Source: Craterostigma plantagineum (Eukaryota > Streptophyta > Magnoliopsida > Lamiales > Linderniaceae). From it: 64,000 nt of DNA. A model generated the notes under the pieces. It ran no database searches. It worked only from the letters and a program-made list of their open reading frames with translations, and was not told the DNA's origin. The stretch is taken from positions 1-64,000 of the forward strand of contig JAPQWV010001123.1 in the NCBI GenBank assembly GCA_027422505.1, read 5' to 3'. Position 1 is the first letter of the stretch, and the number at the start of each line of letters is the position of its first letter. Positions 46,291 to 58,800 of the stretch are shown here, in pieces. Both the position numbers and the translations under genes were made by a program.

Positions 46291-48043
46291 TTACTGTATT
46301 TTTTTTATGACATGACCTAATCAAACGATGATATGATGAACATATTATTGTGCCATCGTCGTAGTATATATAAAAAATACGAGCATATGTGCTGTCTATG
46401 CGAAACCCAAAAAATATCGTCATAGAGAGAGAAAGAGAGACGGTGCATCTCTGGGTTTCTTCTTCACTGTTTATGCCGTTTCCTTCCCGGTAAATTATTC
46501 CTTTCCTTCGTCGCATATTCGTTTGATGTCTTGATTTAGATGCTGGTTTCTTTTTGTGAACGTGTGTATTTTGATGTATTTCTTATGGTTTGAGCTGGAT
46601 TGGTGGCTTTCTTTGTTTGGTCGTGGTTAGATCTGAGCTATATTTGCTCGTTTTTTCTGAATAGTTGTATAGAGATCTGTTGGCGTTTCGTTCACGAGCT
46701 GGTTATGTTTATGTTTGTGGCCTAATCGCTTATTTGTCGAGGATTTTTGGCTTTTTGATTTGTGTTAGATTTCTTATTTCCATACTTTCACTGGAAGCCT
46801 GGCGGCCAGTGTTTTTCTATTACGATTATAGGTTGATTTTGATAGTTTGAGATTCATGAAAGCAGTTGTCCTGCTATTTCTTTTTCGGCATTTCCTGATT
46901 GTCGATGATCGTAAATAAAGTGGATTGTATTTCTCTACTGTCTTGCCTTAGACGATTTGTTCTTGTTCTATAAACGTTCATCGCAAAATTTATTGATTCT
47001 TATTATGCATGCTCAACTGTGTAACAAGCTGCTCAGAACATTGTAGCGGCCAAACGTGGAGATGTTAATTAGTTATATGACTCTGCTATGTTCTCTAACC
47101 TTACCTGAATGTATTATATTTATTTTCAGTTTACTTTGGGTTTGTCTTAATGGATCCTCTTTTTTTCTTCGTTCAGGTCATTTCAGATTTCGAGCTAGAG
47201 GATTTAATATTATTTAGGATATGGACCAAATTCGCCTCCGTCCAAATTTCTGCCAGTACCGCGTTTTTTCATTTCAGGAAGCTCTTGATGGCGGTTTTTC
47301 AACCTTGGGAAATTTCTTCTGGTTTCTTTTGTCAACTGCACTTAATGGACAGCTTTCCGTGATGATTAAAACTGGAAACAAGAAGAGTATTTCTTACAAT
47401 AATAATAGAGCGGTTGCATCCCTAGTGCACTTCTAGCAGTCACCGACATACTGTATCCCTCTATTGCTGTTAGACTGTTATTCTTCTTGTGCAATCCGTC
47501 TTTGTTAGTGCGCAGCCAAGACACTGTCTGTTGAGATCAAGTTGTATGGTGCTTTGTGGCGATCTTTTGAGCATTTGAGGTGCTGATCATAGCGAGTCTT
47601 GATTCCTAGAAGTCGGAAAGTATCTATTGCTCTGTGGTTGCAAGATTTTCAAGTTTCCTGGGACGTATAGTAATATTTCTGCATTTTCCACTATCACACA
47701 TTAAGATATATCTGGACACCTCAAAGCTTAGTTGACCATGTATTGATCCAGCACTTGCCACTTGGTCAAGTTTGACTTCTGTGAAGATGTTCTGCAGCTC
47801 AGCATCCCTGCTTCGTAATGTGAGGATCCTAGGCTCGGTGTACTTTATGAATAACGCTGTGAAACCCAGTGTAACTTCATTGGTCTAGTTAGCATGGAAC
47901 TGTCGTGGAACTGACGGTGGATTTTGCGGGATTGGCCAGACGTGGGGATAGCTATCTTCTCCTTATTTAGTGTGTACAATCTTTTCCTTTTTTGAGTGTA
48001 GGTTTACAAGTAGTAGTGTTGAAGAGCAGTTCGAAGTGGTAAA
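46291..48043 (+). other. Promoter and intron-containing leader of MHK
   Basis: From about 46420 the text looks like a transcribed leader (GA-rich, then T-rich intron-like sequence and possible acceptors such as GTTCAG near 47176). The coding start is at 48044. Exact leader exons cannot be fixed without transcripts. The copia element ends just upstream. Confidence 0.4.
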
Positions 48044-51000
48044 ATGGAAAGGTAAGCTGATTAGTATTATCAAGTTTTATAAAACCATTTTTTTTTTTTT
48101 AAAGTGGACTGAGTTGCCATTAACTGTGGATGCAGTTATAAGGTAATAAAGGAAGTTGGTAATGGTACTTTTGGAAGTGTTTGGCGAGCAATAAGCAAAC
48201 AGTCTGGTGAAGTGGTGGGTGTAACCTCACTTTCCTACAAAATGTTTTATTCTTCCTCTATATGTCATCTACTTTATTTTCTTTTATGCTGAAAAGTTAG
48301 GGAAATTAATAGAATTCTTGTATCAGGTCGCAATCAAAAAAATGAAGAAGAAATACTATTCGTGGGAAGAATGCATAAATCTCAGAGAAGTAAAGGCAAG
48401 TGACTGTTTTACTTCTGCCTGATGTCGTTATTGTAGTGTATTTCAAATTAGTCACTGTCTTTATTTTGTTACTGCAGTCACTGAGGAAAATGAACCATCC
48501 GAACATTGTAAAGCTCAAAGAAGTGATACGAGAAAATGATGTTTTGTACTTCGTGTTTGAGTACATGGTATTTGCTCTCAACTACTGATTCCTGCCTTCC
48601 TCTGAGTCTGAATTTGTTATTTCACCTAAAACATTTACTGTACTTTGAAATTTCAGGAATTCAATCTTTACCAGCTTATGAAAGACAGAAAGAAAGTTTT
48701 CTCTGAAGCAGAAGTTAGAAATTGGTGTTTCCAAGTATTTCAAGGTCTTGCATACATACATAAACGTGGGTACTTTCATCGTGATCTCAAACCAGGTATT
48801 TTCTTAAACCAGGTGATCTCCAAGTAAAATATTAGTATCTGGTGCTTCTCTTATCAATTGTTAACTTTTTTTGTTTATTAGATGCACTATATTCCTATTT
48901 AATGTATGCAATATCTTGTGCAGAGAATCTACTGGTAACGAAGGATGTCATAAAAATAGCTGACTTTGGTCTCGCTCGTGAGATCAATTCTCAACCTCCT
49001 TTCACTGAATATGTGTCAACCCGTTGGTGGGTGGCTTATCTTTCTTTCTTCTGCTTTCTTGGATTGTTACATTAGCAGGATTCAGTAAGTAATTGCCTTT
49101 TCAGGTACCGAGCCCTGAAGTTCTCCTTCAATCACCAACTTATGGTCCTCCAGTTGGTGAGTAGTGATGAAGATGCTGTTGAAACTTTTTTTCGTGATTA
49201 TTCTCCTAAGCAGCTCTAATGATATTTTCGTTCCAGACATGTGGGCCATGGGTACGATAATGTCTGAACTATTCACACTCCGCCCTCTGTTTCCGGGGTC
49301 AAGGTACATGGTTTTATCACGAAATTGTCTATTTTCCTTTGTATGATTGGGTTCGGTAGTTAATGCTTTTGGCCTATTGATGTGTTCATTTTTATGCTTT
49401 CAATCAGCATTGTATATTGCTTCCTTTTATGAACAATAGTTATTGACATACTCCTTTTTCTATGTGTAGTGAGGCTGATGAAATTTACAAAAGCAGATCG
49501 ATCTGCTGTGTGTTAGGAAGCCCCACTAAGAGTTTATGGCCTGAGGGTATTGAACTGGCTACTGCCATCAAATACCAGTTCCCACAAGTTAGTATTTTAT
49601 ATTCCTTATATTTGATTGACTTTCCTTGAAAGTGTAGAAAATCATAGTCTCTTTGATAGTAAAACTTCAATATTCTGCTCTCATACTACATCAACTGTAT
49701 TCTTCTAATTTAACATATTTTGTGCATCACACAGAAGATAATTGCTCATGAACAAAAACTGTCCAAATTGCATCTTGTGTAGTAGCGGAACCTCTGTTGT
49801 AATATTCCCCTATACAGATAGACATTAATTCTTTCCCTTTTCAATTGTGATTCTTCTTTTGCATATGTGAAAACATGTGGTGGTTGCATGAGTGGCAGGT
49901 TGCTGGTGTTCCTGATCTTTCGATGCTGATACCGGGTGTTAGGCAAGATGCAATCTCTCTGATCACGGTATTTTCTATCCTGTTACTCTTTGGTCCTCTT
50001 ATTTTAGGATAAGATTGAAGACTTCTTTATCGCACGCTCTTCCTTCGGAAATGTTAATTATAATTCCTCCAAGGTAGCAAAAAAAATCCTAATACTTCCA
50101 CTTTGTTTTCTTGAAATATACAGTCCCTTTGTTCGTGGGATCCACGCAGGAGGCCAACTGCATCTGAGGCTCTTCAACACCCTTTCTTTCAGGTAAGTTT
50201 TTGGCTCAGTAAATCTTCCTTGTGTGTTTGATGTATAAGCAATGTATATCATTTTCTTTTTACTAACGCAGAGTTGCTTCTACGTTCCACCATCTATGCG
50301 TTCCAAAGCAGCTATTCCAAGGACACCTCCTCCATGTAAGTCGGTTCAATTCAATTTCAAACTGTGTCATCCATCTACACCCTTCTATGTCATTAAATGC
50401 ACAACACCATTCATCCAATGGCTTCTTTTTAGCTGGAACTGTTGGAGTTCTTGATCCAAAGAGTGGCCATAGATATCCCATGAGTTTATCGAACCCGAAA
50501 CCTGCAAACGGGCTCTCTGTTGCCAAAGCGCAATCGTATCTGAATGCAGGTAGCATGTTGTTCATCTTTGCTTCTCTAATTTCATCTCTATCCAGTTCTA
50601 TTTTACATACTTTTTGCGTTTTTCATCATAAACGTTCGAGTGATACTATCTGTTAGAAGTATCATATTCCCTTCGTTTGGTTATTTTTTCAGGTGTGCAG
50701 AGGAAGTTGGACTTGAACAATCAGGTGATTTGTTGGAATAACAGTTCTGCATTTATGTCGAGTCTTTAGGTATTTTATTTGACTACCTTTTCCTAACTAT
50801 CACAGGATGCGCCGAAGAATCTGAAACCTACTGATGTTAAGCAAAGACAGCCGAGGTATCGGCCGCCTGGGCTAAATGCTCCAAGTACGCACACTCACTT
50901 TTCCATTGCTTGCGTGCATTTTGATATTCAAGGATTGTTTGTCCTTTCCTCTCTGCCTTTGTCTTGTGGATTAGTTCAGACTTTCGTAAAACATTCTTGG

Positions 51001-51252
51001 TATAATAACCTCAGTTTGTTAACGCTCGACTCCTTTTTTCGTGTAACAGATGCTAATTACGCAGCTGCAAAAGCGCGCGGAGTTTCTAATGCAGCAGAAA
51101 AGATAGCAAGCATGTCGCTGGGCACTCGCAACAACAACTATCAGCCACTTGGGAAACAGCAGCATGTTCAACCTATGAAAACCGGAGGTTGGCATACCAA
51201 ATCCGATATGTTTATAGGCGGCAATCTCAATAAACCATGGAAGAACATGTAA
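48044..51252 (+). CDS. MHK: MHK-type Ser/Thr kinase (RCK/MAK/CDK-like)
   Basis: Plant member of the MAK/RCK branch of CMGC kinases, related to Arabidopsis MHK (At4g13020). Sixteen exons: 48044-48051, 48136-48214, 48327-48395, 48478-48567, 48657-48795, 48924-49026, 49105-49156, 49237-49303, 49470-49587, 49899-49967, 50124-50192, 50272-50335, 50433-50550, 50693-50724, 50806-50884, 51050-51252. Motifs: GNGTFGSVW (P-loop), [48 protein letters not shown], activation loop [11 protein letters not shown] (TEY), and [20 protein letters not shown]. The C-terminal tail is basic and Pro/Asn-rich, as in the family. Intron 3 has a GC donor. One C is missing near 49114, cutting the APEVLL motif. A 9-nt in-frame insertion near 49493 adds three residues (SRS-like) after DEIYK. 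Confidence 0.9.
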
Positions 51253-51600
51253 TAATAAAACACCAATACTAGGGAGATGATGGCCAGAAATAAGACAAGG
51301 GAAACATGGAGATATGCATGCCCTATTTCTCAGCTTTGCTTGTTAAGTCCCGTCATAAATATTCTGAGTGTCTGTTAAACTTTGTGTCGTTTGATTTTCC
51401 TCCGTTTGCTCGTCTTATATAATACGTCACGTGTTTGATCTGAGACTTTGAAGTGTTTGTCTGTGCGGTCTATCTGCCTGTCCCATTTTATGTCATAAAT
51501 ACTTGGATATATTATTTTATGTAAAAAAAAAAAGCACATCATGCGAATAAATACACGGAGGCAGAGTACTAAACTGGTGAAAACAGCAAAACAAACCTGA

Positions 51601-52203
51601 TCACGGCTTGTTTTTGGATCTACCACCGCCTCGAAGGGATTGCCAGAAAACGGGCCAATTCTTGCGAGCCTCGTTCCAACCCAAGAGGGAGCCTTCCCTC
51701 AAAGGATCCCAGCTCGTCGACACAATCCCATAGCTGATCCCAAGCAGCGCAGCGCCAAAGAAGAAGAAGGACACGATGAAGGGAACCCACGTGGGAACGT
51801 CGATCTTCAGTCCCACCTTAAGGTAGTAAAAGAATGGGAAAAACGTTACCCAATAGCCAGTGGGATTCCCACGGATAATCCCATTCTGCTCATCATCCTA
51901 TTGGTTATTATCTCGGGATAACACCTTCTTCGTCTCTATCGTACTCTTCTTCATCATCGCCGTCGTCGTCTTCGTCCTTTTTTGGCTGCTTTTGCTTTTC
52001 GGGCTCTTATTCTTCGGGGAGGGACCGAAGCCTCTCGGAGAGTTTAAGGTGGCTGAAATGCTGGAGAAGCTGCTGCGCCTGTTCTTGGATTGGTTTGAAG
52101 AGAGGAAAGGGAACTGGGTTAGGGTTCTAGATGAGGAGGGCAATGAAGAAGGTGGGAGTTGTGAGGCGGGTAGTGCTCTTAGATTGTAAGAGTATGTTCT
52201 CAT
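51601..52203 (-). CDS. PAM68-like thylakoid assembly protein, frame disrupted
   Basis: DUF3464 plastid membrane protein. PAM68 assists photosystem II assembly and PAM68L assists the NDH complex; the sequence here looks closer to the latter from memory, but I cannot decide. Start 52203 gives a Ser/Pro-rich chloroplast transit peptide, then SPRGFGPSPKNKSPKSK, an acidic stretch (DEDDDGDDEEEYDRDEEG), NRMMSRMGLSVGIPLAIG (first membrane span region), FFPFFYYLKVGLKIDVPTW, a second span VPFIVSFFFFGAALLG, and SWDPLREGSLLGWNEARKNW near the C terminus. Three missing bases break the frame (A-run near 51985, C near 51918, T near 51846). Each lies in a short run and the sense continues in another frame. 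Tail-to-tail with MHK. Confidence 0.85.
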
Positions 52204-52620
52204 AGTTGATGTGTGCTTATTCTTGTGCGAACTGAACTGAAGGCTTTGAAACGGCTGGTTGGATTGCAAGGAAGGAGAATGATGAGAAGCGAATCTTATC
52301 TGATTGTATGGTGAAATTACCGTGATACCCCTACTAAATACATCAATAAAACCCGAAATGAATCCCACTTAAAAATCCTAGTATTTCCAGGAAATCAACT
52401 ATAATTTTTCTTGTCATGCAGTTTCAGGAAGAGAGTAATCCAACTTACAGAATCAGTATCTACTAGCGACTAGCGCATGATGTTCTATTTAGTCACTCGA
52501 GTAGGGAAATAAGAGATCAAGTCCCACCAAACAGAACCACAGCAAGCCTTATTTGATCCATTTTAGAAAAGAACCACAGGAAGGTTTCAGATTTCTCCTT
52601 ACCCAGGAATTCCCAGCTAG

Positions 52621-53939
52621 TCAGGTTGTAGTTGATGAGATCCCATATCGGCTCCGAAGTGAACCAATGGCTTGATCGGACGTCTTGGAAAGCTCGGGAA
52701 TGGAAGATTTACAAACTGCAATTCTCGGACAGGCACAAAGAGATAGTTACAAACCAATCACGGATTAACATATTTAAAAACAAGGAGTTCATAGATGTAA
52801 GAATATATATAGCATTGGAGGAATATGTAAATATGAGAAGCGGATATTCATCGATATGATTTGGTTGAGCAATGCAGACTTACGACGAGATGCAGTGGTC
52901 TGAAATTCTCCAACAAACTCTGCGTACGAAGCCTGAAACAGAATTTTAGGTTAAAATTGATCAATGTTTCTAAATGAGTATAGCAACCTGATTGTGAGTG
53001 AGGCTTACCATCATTGCTTCTTGACCAGCACTGATTCGTCCTGATAGCTTTTTGAATTCCTTCTCTGCCTCATCCTTTGCTTGCTGACATGCTTGAGTTT
53101 GAATCTGGCAAAGCAAGTCATATCGCATAAGCAAAAGTATAGGAAGAACAATCGCCACACTTACGATAGAAACTGCAATATTATAGATATGCTGAAACAT
53201 CTCTGTCTGAAGGTTTAGTTTAGGCTTTCGTAAACATTGCAACAATTTTTGAAGCGTTACGAAAAACCTTGAACTTAGATGAAAGCTAGAGTTCAGACGA
53301 TGATCTAATATTTGTTAAACTCGAAATCTGAGGAGTTGAGGTTTAGATAATGCAAATTCATCAGAAAATATAATGCAAATTCATCAGAAAATACTGAACT
53401 CGCTTGATTACGTGCATGTGCATCAGATACTTGCCACACCGTTATACTAGCACTACAACGAGCTACGTAACGTATTCTATAAATAAAGCTATTATACCGA
53501 GCCTAACTGTCCAGCACAAAATCAATACCTGCGACGAGGCTGTAAGGTAAGCAAGAGAAAAAAAAACTCAATAATCGAGGAAAGGTACCTGCAATCGCTT
53601 GTGAAGACGAGTCTGCGAAGCCTCAACATCCTTCAGAATCTCCGAATGCGATCTCTCCATCGTACGCTTCAACGAATCAAACTCAGCGGACACTAGGCTC
53701 TTCAGCTCAGAAATCGAGTTCACGCTTCTCAGAGGAGATGGAGATTTCGTCACGACGCTCGCACGCAATTTCTCTTTGTTCCTCGCCTTCGGCGACGCCG
53801 AGACGCCGTCGAGATTGAACCTGAACGATACTTCAGGAGACGGCGACGGAGCCTCGTCCGGCGCTGCTTGAGACGGCGGCGATGCAAGGAAGGGTATCGC
53901 AGGGGATTTTGAGGCTCTTCTCAGTGATCTCTTCCTCAT
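52621..53939 (-). CDS. Small conserved coiled-coil protein (possibly ASY4-like)
   Basis: Four exons: 53939-53589, 53104-53009, 52932-52884, 52715-52621; 591 nt, 196 residues, phases consistent and frame open. The N terminus (MRKRSLRRASKSPAIPF) is basic with many SP dipeptides, suggesting a nuclear, kinase-regulated protein. Residues about 85-165 are predicted helical and coiled-coil-like (LVSAEFDSLKRTMERSHSE, QAKDEAEKEFKKLSG). The C terminus ends ELSKTSDQAIGSLRSRYGIS. I recall this C-terminal text as conserved in plants but cannot name the family with confidence. Size, basic N terminus and coiled coil would fit the meiotic axis protein ASY4; this is a suggestion only. Confidence 0.75.
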
Positions 53940-55861
53940 TCTCTCTCAGCTGGGAATTCGAGTTTTTTGGGGACTTTTTGGAGGGAGCGAAATGTGCGGC
54001 GGGATTCACGCACACTATATGTACAGAAGCGATCAATGGGTGAAAAAAAAAACGCGCGCCAAAAAAACTGGGAAAAAGAAAAAAATCATTATTTACAGAA
54101 TCATCCCTTTTACTTTTACAAAATGCAATTGAGCCATCAGTATCTAGATACTTTCAAAACTGGGGCTCCACATTTTAAATATATTGGAAAATGGGCCAAA
54201 GCCACTAAGGCCCACTTTGGCCCTACGAATACCCAAAATGTAAATCCCCCTCATTAAATGGTCACGTGATGCATTTCCTTTTGCAGAAACGATTTGCATG
54301 TGATTGTGGGGCCCATCAATGTCTGCTTCTGGGCCGTTCGACGTCTCCCTCATTACATCCCACTAGCTCGCTTGTTATGTCTATTTGCAGAATGTTAACT
54401 TAAAAGAAAATAAGTTCTTCATTTTCAATCAACAATGATGTTAAATGGAACTTCAGAAACTAGCCATCCATCATATCGCAGGCTTCTTGAGTCTGAAGCT
54501 ATGAACAGCGCCCAGTTATAGATCTTGAAACGGACTTCTAATTCTTGCTTATTGTGTAATAAGCCGAAAATGTAAGATCAGTAAGTTCTTGATCCAAAGG
54601 ATAAGGTTGTGGGTAGGATATGCCTTGGAGCTTCTTACATGAAAAACTAGAGTTAGAAAGCATTGCTCTGTTTTTGTTATCCAGTTAAAAAAGGACAGCA
54701 TATCTGAGAAAGGCTGTAGCGCCACGAGATAATGGACAAAACTCCATTCACCCTTCGTTTTACACAACAGATATTATCTTTAGCGAAGTTAATGCAGGCA
54801 TAATAGGGACTTTCCATGGTCAAACACACCTACGGTAAACATTAAAAGGCTCTCTAGCTATACTCAGGTATCTCTTGTCCTTGCCAAGACAGCGACTTGT
54901 AAATGGAGATGGAGAATGGAAGCCAAAAAAGAGTTGTCGAGATTTTAAACTAAGCTGAAGCAACTTGTTACATCTGTGTACGATGATAGTGAGCTGCGAG
55001 ATACGTCTTTGTTAGTTTAATGTGGTCTTATGACAAGTTAATATTTATGTATCTCGAACTACTTTAAATGTGGTTTCAGTGCTGATTAGAGTTATGACGA
55101 GATTCCCGATAATGACCCATAAAAAAAGTATATTGAAAAATGTTCGGAAATATAACTATAGACCGTTTAGCATGTAGTGGGAAAGCTTAGCACTTAGCAG
55201 TAAGAAACTAGCTAGAAATTAAAGAAAGATTCTATTTTTAAATGGTTTCTCGAGAACCTTTGCATTGAAGAAGGCTGTCATCAAAGAGGTAGTTACGGTA
55301 GTTAATTACAATGGAAATCTATAGATAGATACATATTTGTATTACATGTATACATGTGAGAGAGAGAGAGAGAGAGAATGAAGAGAGATAAACTGTCGGG
55401 TGAGAGCTGTCCATATTTTTTCGTTTGCAGGTCGTAGTATCAGAACTTTGGCAGATGGCCATTTAACCTTTTCCGCCTTGTAATAATTTTTCTATTCTCT
55501 TCGCATCATATTTGATAAATGCGAGATATTTCGACACTATTTACTGCCTTTTCCCTATTTCTCACACATTGCAGAGGTGTGGCAGAGGGATGTGATTGAA
55601 CATCAGAAGAAGCCATTACCTCTCTTGCCTTTCCTATGTCACACTTTCTCCAATCTACACTTGAGTAGCAGTAATAATACTCCCATTTTCTCCATTTCTC
55701 TCCTATCCATGCTCGTTTTAGAATCTGTGAACCCATTCCCTGTTTAACCTAGTGTTGTAGCTTTCACCTCTTTTATCCCCGTCCATTTTCGCTCTCAGTA
55801 TATTTAGGTTGTTGAGGGACCTTCTTCAACCTCTGAACTAAGTCCATTTCGTTTGAAGGGT
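53940..55861. other. Divergent intergenic region
   Basis: Between the heads of the coiled-coil gene (-) and ERECTA (+). It contains an A-rich tract near 54041-54090 and a GA microsatellite near 55358-55376. No gene supported. Confidence 0.4.
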
Positions 55862-58800
55862 ATGGCTGATTCTTGGAAGAAAAGTGTTCTTGCTGGGTTC
55901 TTGGTAACATGCTTAGCGTTCGCTGCAGTGGATTGTGATGACGGTGAGCGTGTTTTTCAGTTTCATTATTAAAATTGATCATTGGAGCGTGGGAACGAAA
56001 TTAGTATTTAATCATTAGTTTAGTCTTAAACTCTGTCGGAGAATGTTCCAGCCCTTTTGTCTTATTGTACCCTTCCCTTTTAACCACTTAATGACTCCAT
56101 CATTAACGCGTCATCTCTAACCATTTTCATCAATCAGTGCCAGGAAAATACCTATTCTTCATCGCTGATCTTGCTTCTTTTTTTTTTTTGCTTTCGTTGT
56201 GATTGTGAGGAGAAGGCACTACTTGGTGGAGATAAAGAAGTCATTTAAAGACGTGGACAATGTGCTGTATGACTGGACAAACACACCATCCTCAGATTAC
56301 TGTTCTTGGAGAGGTGTCACGTGCGACAATGTCACCTTCAATGTGGTCGCACTGTATGTGATTCTATAGCTCCTTTTTTTTTCCATCAATGTTTTGGTTT
56401 AGCAGTGCTCTTTATTGTCCTTATATAGTATAATGATGTTGTGTTCTTGCTATCTTGAGCTAAAGATGTGATCTTTCTTGGCTGATACTAACCGCAGCAA
56501 TGTCTCGGCTTGAATCTTGATGGGGAGATTTCACCTGCCATAGGCCAGCTCAAAGGCCTCATCTCAATGTAAAATCCATTTATTTTTCTTTCTTTAAGTT
56601 GCCCGTTTCGTGTTTTGGTCTTCTAACATGGGATTCTTTTTTGTATGGCATGCGCTAAAAAATCAGTGATATGAGAGGCAATGGACTCTCAGGACAGATC
56701 CCAGATGAGATAGGCGACTGCTCTTCTTTGATAAGCTTGTAAGCTCTGTTGTTTTCTTTACTTTTACTTCTCTCTCGAAGGCTGTTTTTTTTTTAGTGAA
56801 TGAGTGCTGTTTATCGCTTTAGTCTTACAGTACGTTGATTTGGGTGTTGTTCCATTACCATTAGGGATTTGTCATTCAATGAACTGTATGGGGATATTCC
56901 CTACTCTGTCTCGAAGCTGAAGCAGCTTGAGAGTCTGTAAGTCTCAACTTTTAACCGCCTCCCTCAAATCTCTTTCCTTTCGCCTCTTATTTTTTTATTA
57001 CCTTTCGTATGAAAATCATGCAGGATCTTGAAAAATAACCAGCTGACCGGCCCGATTCCATCCACGCTCTCGCAAAATCCCAAACTTAAAATTCTGTAAG
57101 TACCCTTAATGTCCTCAAATTCCTACGATTCGATACGATCTTTGAAGACATGTATGTACTGCTTCCAACTCTGCCGATCTATCTAGGGACTTGGCCAAAA
57201 CGAGTTGAGTGGGGAAATACCTCGACTCATCTATTGGAACGAAGTCCTTCAATATCTGTAAGTATATGTTAAGCAATAGGCAACGATCGACTGCCAAGAA
57301 TGGAAGTCATTCGTGATTCTGATAAACAGGGGACTGCGTGGCAACAACTTGCAAGGCTCGCTTTCGCCTGACATGTGTCAGTTAACGGGATTGTGGTACT
57401 TGTAAGTCTCTCTTTCCCTGGCCCAGTCATCTGATTTCCCGACTCGTATGTTGTAATGGATTTGCTTTCTTCGTATTTCCAGCGATGTTAGAAACAATAG
57501 TTTGAGCGGTTCGATCCCTGAAAGTATAGGCAACTGTACTTCCTTCCAGGTTCTGTAAGTACTCGAAGAACCGCACTTTGACTTGACTGAAATCCGTCGT
57601 GTCTTTGCAATTAAGGTTTTAACTAATGACGGGTTTTCTTCGTCTGTTATGGTAGTGATTTGTCGTACAACAACCTCACCGGCGAAATTCCGTTCGACAT
57701 TGGATTCTGCAAGTTGCTACCCTGTAAGTGTGCTTGAGCAAAATTACATAAAAAAAATGTGTACCTAAGCGTGTGCTAATGGCGTTGAATGTCAGATCAT
57801 TGCAAGGCAATCGATTCTCTGGGCAAATCCCATCTGTTATCGGCCTTATGCAAGCTCTTGCAGTCTTGTAAGTCACTTCCGTTTTCCCCTTCTATGTTTA
57901 CGTTTTTATTGCATCAACCATTTCTTTCTAATTCGACACCCGCCGTTGTATTTCAGAGATCTCAGCTGCAACATGTTAAGTGGAACGATCCCGCCGATTC
58001 TCGGGAACTTGAGTTACACTGAAAAACTGTAAGAACCACTAAAGATATGCTCATGGCATGAGTTCTTACATTGTGTGAGTTAGAGAAGATGTGTTGACTT
58101 GTGAATCTGATGATTCTTAAAGGTATCTTCATGGTAACAAGCTAACTGGATCCATCCCGCCCGAGCTTGGGAACATGTCCAAACTCCATTATCTGTAAGA
58201 ACCTTTGCTTTCCAAACTTTTACGTCTGTTTATAGCCTCGTCTTTGGTTAGAAGCTCTCCTCCTTTATTTGTGCTCAGGGAATTGAACAATAATTTTCTG
58301 ACGGGACACATTCCGCCCGAACTTGGGAAGCTAACAAACCTTTTTGACCTGTAAGAGGTTTCACCTATGAAGGCTTTCAGTCTTCCGTTATTACACACGG
58401 CATTAAGTTGAATGGTTTTCATTTCTCAGAAACATGGCAAACAATTTGTTGGAAGGGCCCATACCGGACGATCTCAGCTCGTGTGCTAATCTGAATAGTC
58501 TGTAAGCATCATTGTCTCAATCCCATTTTCTTGTTTTAATCGTATTTTATTACATCACCATGATGGAATACCGAAATTTCAATTGCAGCAACGTTCACGG
58601 AAACAAAATAAGCGGAACAATTCCGCCTTCGTTCGAGAAACTGGAAAGCATGACTTGTCTGTGAGTTCCCCTTAATTCGAATTGATTGATGCTTTCATCT
58701 CTAAACCCGATTTTTCTTTGTCTGAATATGTATATTTCTTTTTCGTTGCGTCTTTAGTAATCTGTCCTCCAACAATCTCAAGGGCTCCATTCCAATCGAG

